From: Micromonospora sediminicola
Lineage (GTDB): Bacteria > Actinomycetota > Actinomycetes > Mycobacteriales > Micromonosporaceae
Direction: 5' to 3'
Length of the DNA: 64,000 bases
Assembly: GCF_900089585.1 (NCBI RefSeq)
Contig: NZ_FLRH01000003.1
Coordinates: 3,238,501 to 3,302,500 of the forward strand
Below, one piece after another: positions 28,290-36,991 of the stretch (position 1 is its first letter; each line of letters begins with the position of its first letter). Below the pieces are notes generated by a model. It did not search any database. It saw only the letters and a list, made by a program, of their open reading frames with translations, and was not told the DNA's origin. A program made the position numbers and the translations under genes.

Positions 28290-28784
28290 ATGAGCCCAGA
28301 GAACGACGACGGCACCGACCGGGAGCCGGATCTGACCGCCGCCCTGGACGCCGTCCGGCGCAGCACCCTGCGACTGCTCGCCGACCTGCCCCGGCCGCCG
28401 ACGGCGCTGCGGATCCGGGCCGGCGCGCTGACCCTGGAGGCGGAGTGGGCGACGGTCGGCGCGCCGGTGGCGGTGGCGCCGGCCGCCGAGCCGGTGGGCG
28501 TGGCCGCGCCGGTCACCGCGGCCGAGGGTGACCCCGCCCGGCACGTGGTGCGCGCGCCGACGGTGGGGGTCTTCTACCGGTCGCCGGAGCCGGGGGCGAA
28601 GCCGTTCGTCACCGAGGGGGACATCGTCCAACCGGGCCAGCAGGTGGGCATCGTCGAGGCGATGAAGCTGATGATCCCGGTGCACGCCGACGCGCACGGC
28701 ACCGTCACCGAGGTGTTGCGCGCCGACGGCGCCCCGGTGGAGTACGACGAGCCGCTGATCGCCCTGTCCCCACTGGACGGGTGA
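28290..28784 (+). CDS. accB: biotin carboxyl carrier protein of the cluster carboxylase
   Basis: 164 residues: a flexible Ala/Pro/Val-rich linker then a biotinyl domain with the attachment lysine in VEAMKLMIPV. It completes the AccA/D-AccC-AccB set embedded in the cluster. ATG start with GGAAGAGG upstream, immediately after the ketoreductase. Confidence 0.94.
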   Translation: MSPENDDGTDREPDLTAALDAVRRSTLRLLADLPRPPTALRIRAGALTLEAEWATVGAPVAVAPAAEPVGVAAPVTAAEGDPARHVVRAPTVGVFYRSPEPGAKPFVTEGDIVQPGQQVGIVEAMKLMIPVHADAHGTVTEVLRADGAPVEYDEPLIALSPLDG

Positions 28785-28801
28785 GCGGCCCCCGCGCCCG
28801 C

Positions 28802-28838
28802 GCGGCGCCGGCCCGGACCACGTCCGGGCCGGCGCCGC
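28802..28838. terminator. 17-bp perfect hairpin, convergent
   Basis: Arms 28802-28818 and 28822-28838, CAC loop, between accB and the FrnE-like gene. Confidence 0.7.
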
Positions 28839-28840
28839 CG

Positions 28841-29470
28841 TCACGGCCGGCTGGGCGTGGCGGCCCGGGCGAGCAGGGCCCGGTAGTCGTCCACGGACAA
28901 CGCGCCGGTGGCCCGCTCCCGTCGGTCGACCACCACGGTCGGCACACCGGTGACGCCGGGCGCGCCGGCCTCGGCGCGGACCTGCGCCGCGTACCGGTCG
29001 CCGTCGAGCACCCGCCGGGTCTCCGCCGGGTCCAGGCCGACCTCGGTGGCGAGGCCGACCAGCACGTCGTGGTCGGCCACGTTGACGTTCTCGGTCAGGT
29101 GGGCCCGGAACAGCCGCTCGGTCATCTCGTCGCGCGACCCGGCGGCGTCGGCCAGGTGGCACAGCCGGTGGGCGTCGAAGGAGCTGACCGGGCGGGTGGT
29201 GGCGAGGTTCAGCTCCAGCCCTTCCTGCGCACCGAGCGTGCGGATCCAGCCGAAGAGCTTGGTCACCTCCGCCTCCGTGCGGCCGCGCCAGCGCACCATC
29301 ACCTCGCCCAGCGTGAGGTCGGGGGTACGCCGGTGGCCCGGCCGCAGTTCGAAGGCCCGCCAGGTGATCCGGGTGTCCGGGTCGCCGTGGTCGGCCAACG
29401 CGCGTGCCAACCTCCGCTTCCCGATCCAGCACCAGGGGCACATGATGTCGGCCCAGACCTCCACCAGCAC
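28841..29470 (-). CDS. FrnE-like DsbA-family oxidoreductase
   Basis: 209 residues, DsbA/2-hydroxychromene-2-carboxylate isomerase fold. The redox motif CPWC appears in VWADIMCPWCWIGKRRL at residues ~11-14, and the cis-proline loop is GVTGVPTVVV. FrnE, named for the frenolicin cluster, belongs to this family and similar genes recur in aromatic polyketide clusters. No signal peptide, so cytoplasmic. Role in the pathway is unproven. Confidence 0.85.
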   Translation of the reverse strand: MLVEVWADIMCPWCWIGKRRLARALADHGDPDTRITWRAFELRPGHRRTPDLTLGEVMVRWRGRTEAEVTKLFGWIRTLGAQEGLELNLATTRPVSSFDAHRLCHLADAAGSRDEMTERLFRAHLTENVNVADHDVLVGLATEVGLDPAETRRVLDGDRYAAQVRAEAGAPGVTGVPTVVVDRRERATGALSVDDYRALLARAATPSRP

Positions 29471-29498
29471 GGCGTTCCTCCTCTCCTCGCCCGGCCGC

Positions 29499-29924
29499 TC
29501 AGGCGGCCCGGCCGGTGCGGCGCAGCCCCGGGATGAGCACGGCGGCCAGCGCGGCGTGCACGAGCGCGACCGCCACCCGGTCGGCCAGCCGGAAGCCCGG
29601 CAGGTAGGGCAGGCTGAGCAGGAACACGACCAGGGCGACGCCGGTCCACACCGCCCGGGCCCGGGCCGGGGCGGTGAAGCGTTCCAGCACGGCCAGCAGC
29701 GCCCAGCCGGCCAGGCAGGCCAGCGCGGCGGCGAAGGTGACCGCGCTGAGGGTCAGCGGTTCGGTCTCGGACGAGGCGGGCCGCTGCGGCACGCGGATCT
29801 CGCCGGCCACGGCGTCGGCGACGGCGAACACCACGACCGCGGCGACCACCGCCGCCACGACGACCACGGCCCGGGTGGCCCGGCGTCCCAGGGCGGGGCG
29901 GGCCTCTCCGATGGCGCTGCTCAT
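29499..29924 (-). CDS. four-helix membrane protein (DUF6069-like)
   Basis: 141 residues with four hydrophobic segments (about 18-40, 58-80, 90-108, 115-132), the layout of DUF6069 proteins often encoded near pathway regulators. Between MarR and the FrnE-like gene on the same strand, so co-transcribed with MarR. Function unknown. Confidence 0.65.
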   Translation of the reverse strand: MSSAIGEARPALGRRATRAVVVVAAVVAAVVVFAVADAVAGEIRVPQRPASSETEPLTLSAVTFAAALACLAGWALLAVLERFTAPARARAVWTGVALVVFLLSLPYLPGFRLADRVAVALVHAALAAVLIPGLRRTGRAA

Positions 29925-29963
29925 GCTCTGCTCCCTCTGCTTGTCGGTGGCCGGGCCGGTCTC

Positions 29964-30479
29964 TCAGCCCGGCTCGGGGGTTCCGCCGGCCGGGCTGTCC
30001 GGGACCTCCCAGGACAGGTCCAGCGCGGCGATGTACCTCATGTGCTCGGCCTGGAACCGCCGGCCGGCGTCGATGAAGCCCTCGATGAGTGCGAGTTCCT
30101 CGGTGGAGTACTTCTCGAAGTTGCGCAGCGACCACGCCACCACCGGCCCGTAGAGCTGCTGGCTGACGTGGTCGGCCAGCGGGGTGAGCCGGACCAGCAC
30201 CCGACGCCGGTCGGCCGGGTCCTTCACCCGCTCGACCAGCCCGCGCTCGGCGAGCCGGTCGACGACGGTGGTCAGCGCGTTGGGGCTGATGCCGCAGGCC
30301 TGGGCCAGGACGCTGGCCGGCATCGGCCCCTCGCTCAGGGCGTCGAGGCACCGCCCGTCGGTGCGGTTGATGCCGATCTTGTGGAAGGCGGCGTCGTCCA
30401 GCAGATCGGTCTGCAGGCGGGACGCCCGCCAGGTCCGCATCAACGCGTAGACCACCTCGTCCCGCGTTCTCCTTGACAT
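29964..30479 (-). CDS. MarR-family transcriptional regulator
   Basis: 171 residues. Winged helix-turn-helix: SVLAQACGISPNALTTVVDRLAERGLVERVKDPADRRRVLVRLT. Divergent from a drug-efflux MFS gene, the usual MarR arrangement, with an AT-rich 110-bp region between them. It probably represses the pump until the polyketide or an intermediate binds. ATG chosen; a GTG two codons upstream is possible. Confidence 0.9.
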   Translation of the reverse strand: MSRRTRDEVVYALMRTWRASRLQTDLLDDAAFHKIGINRTDGRCLDALSEGPMPASVLAQACGISPNALTTVVDRLAERGLVERVKDPADRRRVLVRLTPLADHVSQQLYGPVVAWSLRNFEKYSTEELALIEGFIDAGRRFQAEHMRYIAALDLSWEVPDSPAGGTPEPG

Positions 30480-30496
30480 GGTCACTCCGAACCCCG

Positions 30497-30535
30497 AATA
30501 CTTCGGACTTAGAAGGTATCGACTTTCGAACTTTT
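30497..30535. promoter_or_regulatory. candidate MarR operator/promoter region
   Basis: An AT-rich island in the MarR-MFS divergent spacer contains overlapping imperfect inverted repeats, CTTC-N7-GAAG (30501-30515) and TCGA-CTT-TCGA (30519-30529). Only the base pattern supports this; no consensus is defined. Confidence 0.35.
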
Positions 30536-30597
30536 TCGCTACTGCCTCCCGGTGGGCGTTTCAGCACCCGCCGGGGCGCTCCGACGAACGGGACGAC

Positions 30598-32361
30598 ATG
30601 ACCGACAACGTGGCCCTCGCGCCCGCGTCGACGGTGGCCGGCGGAGCCTACCGGTGGCGCTGGCCCGCCTTCGCCGTCGTACTGCTGGCCTCGATCATGG
30701 ACCTGCTCGACACCCTGGTCACCAACATCGCGGCGCCGTCCATCCGGGCGGAGCTGGGCGGCGGGCCGGCGCTGATCCAGTGGCTCGGCGCCGGCTACAC
30801 CCTGGCCCTCGCCGCCGGCCTGATCACCGGTGGCCGGCTCGGCGACCTCTACGGCCGCAAGCGGGTCTTCCTGGTCGGCGCGGCCGGGTTCACCGTGGCC
30901 TCGCTGCTCTGCGCGGTCGCGACGTCCCCCGGCACGCTGGTCGGCGCGCGGGTGGTGCAGGGCCTGTTCGGCGCCGTGATGCTGCCCCAGGGCCTGGGCG
31001 TGATCCGGGCGATGTTCCCGGCGCAGGAGCTGGGCAAGGCCTTCGGGGTGTTCGGCCCGGCGATGGGGCTGGCCTCGGTGGCCGGCCCGGTGCTCGCCGG
31101 CGCCCTGGTGAGCGCCGACGTGTGGGGCACCGGCTGGCGGATGATCTTCCTGATCAACCTGCCGCTGGGGCTGTTCGCCGTGGTCGCCGGCGCCCGCTAC
31201 CTGCCCGGCGGCCAGACCAGCGGCGCGCGGCGGCTGGACGTGCCCGGCGCGCTGCTCGCCGCCGTGGCCGCGCTGCTGCTGGTCTACCCGGTGGTGCAGG
31301 GGCGGGAACTGGGCTGGCCGGCCTGGGCGTTCGCCATGATCGCGCTGTCCCTGGTGCTCTTCGTGGTGTTCGCCCGGATCGAGACGCGGGTGCACCGCCG
31401 TGGCGGCGACCCGCTGATCGTGCCGACCCTGTTCCGCAACCGGGCCTTCACCGGCGGCCTCGCCACCGGGCTGGCCATCTTCACCTCGATGGTCGGGTTC
31501 GGCCTGGTGCTCGCCGTGTTCCTCCAGGTCGGGCTCGGCTACTCCCCGCTCAGGGCGGGCCTGACCGTGCTGCCGCAGGCGCTCGGCAGCATGGTCGGCT
31601 TCGCGTTCGCCGGCGCCGGGCTCTCCGCCCGGCTGGGTCGCCGCTCCCTGCAACTCGGCATCCTGCTGATGCTGGTCGGCCTCGCCGCGGTGGCGCTGGT
31701 GCTGCGGGCCGACGGCGCCGGCGTCTCGCCCTGGCACCTCGCCGGGCCGCTGCTGGTCTACGGGTCCGGCCTGGGCCTGTTCCTGTCCCCGTTCTTCGAC
31801 ATCGTGCTCGCCGGCGTGCGCCCACAGGAATACGGCTCCGCCTCCGGCACGATGACCGCGATCCAGCAGTTCGGCGGCGCGCTCGGCGCCGCGGTGCTGG
31901 GCACGGTGTTCTTCGGCGTGCTCGTCGGGCAGGTCTCCGGCGCGGTCGACACCGGCGCGGCCGACCTGCGGGCCCGGCTCGGCGCGGTCGGCGTGGCCGC
32001 GTCCGACCAGGACCGGCTGGTGGCCGACGTGCGCGCCTGCGGTCGGGCCGGTGCCCAGGCGAGCGACCCGGCCCGGGTGCCGGCCGCCTGCGCCCGCCTG
32101 GGCGAGAGCACCACGCGGGTCGCGGCGGCCAGCGCCGACCCGCGCGCGGTCGGCGAGGCGGTGGAGGCCGCCGCCCGCGACGCCGGCCGGGCCGGCTTCT
32201 CCGGCACGCTGGTCCGCACCATCGGCGTCTCCGCGGCGTTGCTGGTGGCGGCGTTCCTGCTGACCATGCTGCTGCCGCCGTTCGCCCGCCGCTGGCAGCC
32301 CGGCGGCGGGACCGGCGAGCGCGCCGCCGCCGCGCCCCCGCAACCGACGGCCGCGACCTGA
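30598..32361 (+). CDS. 14-helix MFS drug exporter (DHA2 family)
   Basis: 587 residues with about 14 hydrophobic helices. Motif A-like GGRLGDLYGRKRVFLVG and DHA2 features MDLLDTLVTNIAAPSI and GPVLAGALV (motif C) are visible. A ~120-residue Ala-rich loop with a Cys pair (RACGRAGAQ, PAACARL) precedes the last helix. Likely self-resistance/export of the polyketide, controlled by the divergent MarR. Confidence 0.92.
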   Translation: MTDNVALAPASTVAGGAYRWRWPAFAVVLLASIMDLLDTLVTNIAAPSIRAELGGGPALIQWLGAGYTLALAAGLITGGRLGDLYGRKRVFLVGAAGFTVASLLCAVATSPGTLVGARVVQGLFGAVMLPQGLGVIRAMFPAQELGKAFGVFGPAMGLASVAGPVLAGALVSADVWGTGWRMIFLINLPLGLFAVVAGARYLPGGQTSGARRLDVPGALLAAVAALLLVYPVVQGRELGWPAWAFAMIALSLVLFVVFARIETRVHRRGGDPLIVPTLFRNRAFTGGLATGLAIFTSMVGFGLVLAVFLQVGLGYSPLRAGLTVLPQALGSMVGFAFAGAGLSARLGRRSLQLGILLMLVGLAAVALVLRADGAGVSPWHLAGPLLVYGSGLGLFLSPFFDIVLAGVRPQEYGSASGTMTAIQQFGGALGAAVLGTVFFGVLVGQVSGAVDTGAADLRARLGAVGVAASDQDRLVADVRACGRAGAQASDPARVPAACARLGESTTRVAAASADPRAVGEAVEAAARDAGRAGFSGTLVRTIGVSAALLVAAFLLTMLLPPFARRWQPGGGTGERAAAAPPQPTAAT

Positions 32362-32430
32362 CCGGGCGCGCCGACGAGCCGACAACCTCCACACTAGACA
32401 CCGGCGACCCGCGCCGGCGGAAGGATGACA

Positions 32431-33345
32431 ATGGCCAAGATCGTGGTGTTCAACGAGTACGGCGGGCCCGAGGTGCTGCACCTCGTCGACGTGCCCGACC
32501 CGGAGGCCGGCGCCGGCCAGGTGCGGATCCGGGTCAAGGCGGCCGGGGTCCAGCCGTTCGACTGTGCCACGCGGCGGGGTGACTTCGCCGCGTACAACCC
32601 GCTGACCTTTCCGGTGCGGCTCGGCAACGAGGTGGCCGGCATCGTCGACCAGGTCGGCGACGGCGTGACCGGGTTCGCCGACGGCGACGAGGTCATCGCC
32701 TACCTCGACATGCAGGGCTACGCCGACACCGTGGTGGTCCCCGCCGAGCAGGTGGGCCACAAGCCGGCGAAGATGCCGTGGGCCGAGGCGGGCGTGCTGA
32801 CCGCGTCCGGGCAGACCGCGTACACCGCCCTGGACGAGCTGCGCGTCGGCGCGCAGGACACGCTGCTGGTCCACGCCGCCGCCGGCGGGGTCGGCTCGTT
32901 CGCGGTCCAATTGGCCAAGGCGCGCGGCGCCCAGGTCGTCGGCACCGCCAGCGAGCGCAACCACGACTACCTGCGTTCACTCGGCGCGGTCCCGGTGACC
33001 TACGGACCGGGCCTGGCCGACCGGGTGCGCGCGGCCGTGCCGCAGGGGATCACCTGCGCCCTCGACGCGATCGGCGGCGAGGCGTTGGACGTCTCGCTGG
33101 AGCTGCTGGGCAGCACCGAGCGGATCGTCACCATCGCCGACTGGGCCCGGTCCGCGCAGCTCGGCATCCGGCGCATCGGCACCGAACGCTCGGCGCAGAA
33201 GCTCGACGACCTCACCCGGCTCTGGTCCGAGGGCAAGCTCGTGGTGGAGGTGGCCGAGACCGTGCCGCTGAGCCGGGCGGCGGAGGCGCACCGCCTGGTC
33301 GAGACCGGCCACGTGCGCGGCAAGGTGGCACTCGTCGTCGACTAG
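32431..33345 (+). CDS. zinc-independent MDR oxidoreductase (quinone/enoyl reductase-like)
   Basis: 304 residues. NADPH loop AAAGGVGSFAVQLAK, and no structural-zinc cysteines, as in quinone oxidoreductase-like MDRs. ActVI-ORF2, the enoyl reductase of pyran-ring formation in actinorhodin, is an MDR, so a similar reduction here is plausible. ATG at 32431 chosen because GGAAGG sits 6-11 bases upstream; the ATG six bases earlier would abut it. Last gene of the plus-strand run, before a strong terminator. Confidence 0.82.
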   Translation: MAKIVVFNEYGGPEVLHLVDVPDPEAGAGQVRIRVKAAGVQPFDCATRRGDFAAYNPLTFPVRLGNEVAGIVDQVGDGVTGFADGDEVIAYLDMQGYADTVVVPAEQVGHKPAKMPWAEAGVLTASGQTAYTALDELRVGAQDTLLVHAAAGGVGSFAVQLAKARGAQVVGTASERNHDYLRSLGAVPVTYGPGLADRVRAAVPQGITCALDAIGGEALDVSLELLGSTERIVTIADWARSAQLGIRRIGTERSAQKLDDLTRLWSEGKLVVEVAETVPLSRAAEAHRLVETGHVRGKVALVVD

Positions 33346-33356
33346 GCGACGCGCGA

Positions 33357-33390
33357 ACGGCCCCCGGACGCCGAGGCGTCCGGGGGCCGT
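33357..33390. terminator. 16-bp perfect bidirectional hairpin
   Basis: Arms 33357-33372 and 33375-33390, flanked by convergent genes ending at 33345 and 33406. Confidence 0.75.
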
Positions 33391-33405
33391 GCCGACCGGT
33401 CCGGC

Positions 33406-34431
33406 TCAGCCCACCGGCTGCCGGCGCGTGGCGGCCACCGCGTCGCGGACCCGCTGCCAGGCGGCCACCGAGCGGGCCACCGACCGCGCCCGGATCACCC
33501 GGTGCACGTCGGGCAGGTCCACGCCGATGTCGGTGAGCCGGTCCAGCGCCTGCCGGGCCTCCTCGTACGTGCCGTGCACCGTGTCGCCGCGCGGCTCGCC
33601 GTACTCGACGACGGCCCGCCAGGTGGCCGGGGAGAGCACGGCGGCCGCGCCGGAGACGACCAGCTCGTCGACGTAGCGGGTCTCCAGGTAGTAGGGGTCG
33701 CGGACCTGGGTGGCGGTCCACACCAGCCGGGGCTTCGGCGCGCCCGATGCGGTCAGCCGGCCCCAGGCCGGCGCGCGCAGCGCGTTCTCGTAGGCCGCGT
33801 ACGTCATCCGCGCGGTGGCCAGGGCGGCCGTGCCGCGCAGCCGGGCCGAGTCGTCGGTGCCGATCGCCCACAGCCGCTTGTCGACCTCGGTGTCCACGTC
33901 GGCCACCGGCACCGACACCAGCGCCGGCGGGAAGCCCTCGGCCGCGTCCAGCCCCTCGCGGACGGTGTCCAGCGCCGCGCGCATCAGCTCCGGCGCGGAG
34001 ACCAGCGCCACCTCGACGCCGATCCCACCGGCCAGCAGCTCCCGGGCCGCCTCGGCGGCGAACACCCGGACCACCACGTTCGGCCGGTCGGCCAGGTCGA
34101 CGACCCGGCGGGCCTCGGTGACCGCGCCGTCGACGTCGTCGGCCAGCCGCGGGTCGACCTCCACGCTGACCAGGCCGTCGCGTCCGCCGGCGGCGTGGTA
34201 CGCGGGCAGCAACGCGTCGGCGGCCCGGCGCGCCACCGAGGCGGTGATCCGCCGCACCGCGTCGTCCCCGTCGTCGCCCTCGGTGGCGGCCGGGCCGGCG
34301 AGCGCGGCCCGGACCGCGTCGGCGCCGAGGACCAGCCCGGTTCCGGCCGGCGGGTCGGCGGCGACCGCCGCCGGATCGTCCCGCCACACGCTCAGGCCCG
34401 CGTCCACGAGCCGGCGGAGGTTGTCCGTCAC
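33406..34431 (-). CDS. transaldolase-like protein lacking the Schiff-base lysine
   Basis: 341 residues. Alignable transaldolase landmarks: DNLRRLVDAGLSVWRDD at the start, then GIGVEVALVSAPELMRAALDTVREGLD, then KPRLVWTATQVRDPYYLETRYVDEL matching the PLWASTGVKNPAYxDTLYVDEL block. The strand that normally reads (I/M)KIPAT is RPNVVVRVFAAE, so the catalytic lysine is Arg. A normal transaldolase reaction is therefore doubtful. GTG start at 34431 has AAGGAGA 6 bases upstream. Encoded downstream of the PPOX-type gene, apparently in one operon under cluster control. Confidence 0.78.
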   Translation of the reverse strand: MTDNLRRLVDAGLSVWRDDPAAVAADPPAGTGLVLGADAVRAALAGPAATEGDDGDDAVRRITASVARRAADALLPAYHAAGGRDGLVSVEVDPRLADDVDGAVTEARRVVDLADRPNVVVRVFAAEAARELLAGGIGVEVALVSAPELMRAALDTVREGLDAAEGFPPALVSVPVADVDTEVDKRLWAIGTDDSARLRGTAALATARMTYAAYENALRAPAWGRLTASGAPKPRLVWTATQVRDPYYLETRYVDELVVSGAAAVLSPATWRAVVEYGEPRGDTVHGTYEEARQALDRLTDIGVDLPDVHRVIRARSVARSVAAWQRVRDAVAATRRQPVG

Positions 34432-34495
34432 GATCTGTCTCCTTCTGGCGTCGGCACGCCGTGGCACGGCGTGTCAGGGGATGGCCGGTGGACGG

Positions 34496-34921
34496 TCAGC
34501 CGGCGGTGGTGGCCGGGGTGACGGTGCGCCGCACCATCGCCAGGTGGTTCGGGTCCAGGCCCCAGGTGAACAGCCGCCGGGGGTGGATGCGGATCAGCTC
34601 GGGGCTGAGGAACTCCAGCTCCGGCGGGACCGGCTGGTCGACCAGCGCTTCGGCGAGCCCGCGGATCTCGATGCCCCGCACCCGCCACGGACGGCGGGAG
34701 ACCACGTCGTCGATGACGAACGACGCCTTGCCGTTGGCCGCGACGTTGCGGAACTTCTGCGTGGTGGCCATCGCCCGGCCGCCGATGTCGATGCAGTCCA
34801 GCTCGGCGTTGTACCAGTAGACGACCGGGTTGTTCTGGAGCGTGCCGTTGGGCTGCGCGGTGGCCAGCCGGCCGAGCCGCTGCGACCTCAGGTACTCCAG
34901 CTCGTCCTCGGTGAAGATCAC
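34496..34921 (-). CDS. PPOX-class (pyridoxamine-phosphate-oxidase-fold) F420/flavin protein
   Basis: 141 residues, split-barrel PNPOx-like: EDELEYLRSQRLGRLATAQPNGTLQNNPVVYWYN and KFRNVAANGKASFVIDD. This subgroup (TIGR03618-like) often binds F420 in actinobacteria. A GTG start is used. It faces the NmrA-like gene across two SARP boxes. A reductase or oxidase step on the polyketide is likely but unassigned. Confidence 0.8.
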   Translation of the reverse strand: MIFTEDELEYLRSQRLGRLATAQPNGTLQNNPVVYWYNAELDCIDIGGRAMATTQKFRNVAANGKASFVIDDVVSRRPWRVRGIEIRGLAEALVDQPVPPELEFLSPELIRIHPRRLFTWGLDPNHLAMVRRTVTPATTAG

Positions 34922-35035
34922 GTCATCCTGCCCCTCGTCGGCGTCCGGCCCGCGCCGCGCGCGGCCCGCCGGGTGTGCGGCACACCCGGCGGCCCGATCG
35001 TCGGGGCCCCGGCTCGCCCCGGACTGGAGGCCGGG

Positions 35036-35078
35036 TCGAGGGCGACTCGAACCCGTGGCCTCGACCGGCTCTCGACGC
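35036..35078. promoter_or_regulatory. two SARP boxes between PPOX and NmrA-like genes
   Basis: TCGAGGG (35036) and TCGAACC (35047) are 11 bp apart; TCGACCG (35061) and TCGACGC (35072) are 11 bp apart. Divergent genes flank them. Confidence 0.7.
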
Positions 35079-35166
35079 CGGCTCTATCCCCGCCGGTGAG
35101 CCTTCGTCGGCAGGACGCGGACGGCCGGACGCCGCCCGCCGTGGCCGCGAGGGCGAGGAGGTGGCC

Positions 35167-36078
35167 GTGACAGCACGGGCAGACCGGTGGGTGCTGGTGT
35201 TCGGGGCGACCGGGAAGCAGGGCGGCGGAACCGCGCGGCACCTGCTGCGGCGGGGCTGGGCGGTGCGCGCCTTCGTCCGGGACCCGCAGCGCCCGGCGGC
35301 GCGGGACCTGGCGGCGCGGGGCGCCACCCTGGTCGTCGGCGACCTCGACGACGCCGCGTCGGTACGCGCCGCGATGACCGGGGCGTACGGCGTGTTCAGC
35401 GTGCAGACCCCGCTCGGGCCGGGCGGCGTGCCCGCCGAGGAACGGCACGGCCTGACCGTGGCCGACGTCGCCGGCGAGGTGGGCGTGGCGCACTACGTGC
35501 ACAGCTCGGTGGGGGGCGCGGAGCGCCCCGAGGGGGTGTTCTGGCGGGAGGCGAAACTGCGCATCGAGGACCGCATCCGCAAGCATGACCTGCCGGCGAC
35601 GTTCCTGCGCCCCACCTACTTCATGGACAACTTCGCGCAGTACCCGCCGCTGCGGGAGGGCGACGAGCTGGTCTACCGGCGGGGCCTGGCGCCGGACACC
35701 CCGTTGCAGATGATCGCCTCCGGTGACATCGGCTTCTTCGCCGCCGCGGCCTTCGACGATCCGGCGACCATCGGCGCCCGGATCGAACTCGCCGGGGACG
35801 AGCTGACCGGCGAGCAGATCGCCGCCACGTTCGCCCGGCACACCAGCCTGCCCACCCGCTACGAGCCGGTGCCGATGGCGGAGCTGCGCCGGCAGAGCGA
35901 GTGGCAGGCCACCGCCTACGGCTGGCTGAACCGGATCGGCTACCACGCCGACATCCCGGCCCTGCGCCGGCAGAACCCCGAGCTGCTCACCCTCGCCGGC
36001 TGGCTGTCGCGCACCGGCTGGGCGCCGAGCAGCACCCACAGCGCCCCGCCGGCGGCCGGTGTGCCGCGCAACGGCTGA
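35167..36078 (+). CDS. NmrA-like NAD(P)-binding protein
   Basis: 303 residues. Rossmann motif VLVFGATGKQGGGTARHLL and the atypical-SDR/NmrA continuation VHSSVGGAER, FLRPTYFMDN. NmrA-like proteins are either redox sensors or reductases; in aromatic polyketide clusters they are usually counted as ketoreductases or isoflavone-reductase-like tailoring enzymes. GTG at 35167 chosen because GAGGAGG lies about 6 bases upstream. Behind a SARP box. Confidence 0.82.
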   Translation: MTARADRWVLVFGATGKQGGGTARHLLRRGWAVRAFVRDPQRPAARDLAARGATLVVGDLDDAASVRAAMTGAYGVFSVQTPLGPGGVPAEERHGLTVADVAGEVGVAHYVHSSVGGAERPEGVFWREAKLRIEDRIRKHDLPATFLRPTYFMDNFAQYPPLREGDELVYRRGLAPDTPLQMIASGDIGFFAAAAFDDPATIGARIELAGDELTGEQIAATFARHTSLPTRYEPVPMAELRRQSEWQATAYGWLNRIGYHADIPALRRQNPELLTLAGWLSRTGWAPSSTHSAPPAAGVPRNG

Positions 36079-36097
36079 CCCGACAGTGGAGGTGGCG

Positions 36098-36943
36098 ATG
36101 AGCGCCGAGTCCGAGACCACGACCCGTCCGCACTCCAGCGGGGAGGAGGTGCTGCACGACGACTTCACCGGCCCGCTCTCGGTCGGTGGGCCCACCTCGC
36201 GGTGGCGGCTGCGACCGGTGCCCGGCTTCCCCGCCGGGGACGGGACGCCGGTCACCGGGAAGGGCGGCCTGACCGTGGTGCCGACCGGGACCGACCCGGG
36301 CACCGGCGAGCCGGCGTTCGCCGAGCCGCCGCAGCCGCTGTCGGAGACCGACCACCTGCGCTGGGCGTTGATGGCCAACCGGGACACCCCGGCGGGCCTG
36401 CCCGGCTTCGCGGTGCCGGCCGGCGGCTTCACGCTGCGCGCGGAGCTGGCCGTGCGGGCGTACGGTCTGGACCGCCACCCGTACGGCGACGCCGTCGCCG
36501 ACCCGCACCGGGACCTGCGGCTGGGCGCGTCGGCGCTGATCTGCATGGACCGGGAGACCGGCATGGTGTTCGACTTCATCGTCACCGACCGGTGCGTCTT
36601 CGCCGTCTACGAGCGGCTGGCGTTCCCGCCGCACACCTACGGCGGGTTCTCGTTCGCGGTGCCGGTCCGCGACCGCGAGCCGGCGGACGTCCACGAGCTG
36701 GCCCTGCGCTACGACGCGGACCGGCGCACCGCGCACTGGTACGTCGGCGACGACGAGGTGCTCACCGTCGACCGGATCGGGCACCGCGTCCTCGACCCGG
36801 GGTACGCGCTGCGGGACAACGGCCGGCCGGCCGAGTCGGCCGCGCCCCGGCAGCTCACGGTCGGGCTGGCGTTGTTCGCCGACCGGATCTGGGGCCAGGG
36901 CGTGCGGCTGGACGTGCGGCGCCTGACCGCGTACCGGGACTGA
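36098..36943 (+). CDS. DUF6081-family protein
   Basis: 281 residues, no signal peptide, predicted beta-rich: VLHDDFTGPLSVGGPTSRWRL, LTVVPTGTDPGTGEPAF, and DRIWGQGVRLDVRRLTAY at the end. It looks like the DUF6081 family, a concanavalin/lectin-like jelly-roll found in actinomycete secondary-metabolite clusters. ATG with GGAGGTGG upstream, 20 bases after the NmrA-like gene, so same operon. Function unknown. Confidence 0.7.
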   Translation: MSAESETTTRPHSSGEEVLHDDFTGPLSVGGPTSRWRLRPVPGFPAGDGTPVTGKGGLTVVPTGTDPGTGEPAFAEPPQPLSETDHLRWALMANRDTPAGLPGFAVPAGGFTLRAELAVRAYGLDRHPYGDAVADPHRDLRLGASALICMDRETGMVFDFIVTDRCVFAVYERLAFPPHTYGGFSFAVPVRDREPADVHELALRYDADRRTAHWYVGDDEVLTVDRIGHRVLDPGYALRDNGRPAESAAPRQLTVGLALFADRIWGQGVRLDVRRLTAYRD

Positions 36944-36949
36944 GCCGGC

Positions 36950-36982
36950 GCGGGACCGCCGGTGCCCGCCCGGCGGTCCCGC
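36950..36982. terminator. 13-bp perfect hairpin, convergent
   Basis: Arms 36950-36962 and 36970-36982 between the DUF6081-like gene and the convergent cofC gene. Confidence 0.7.
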
Positions 36983-36991
36983 GGCCCGGAG

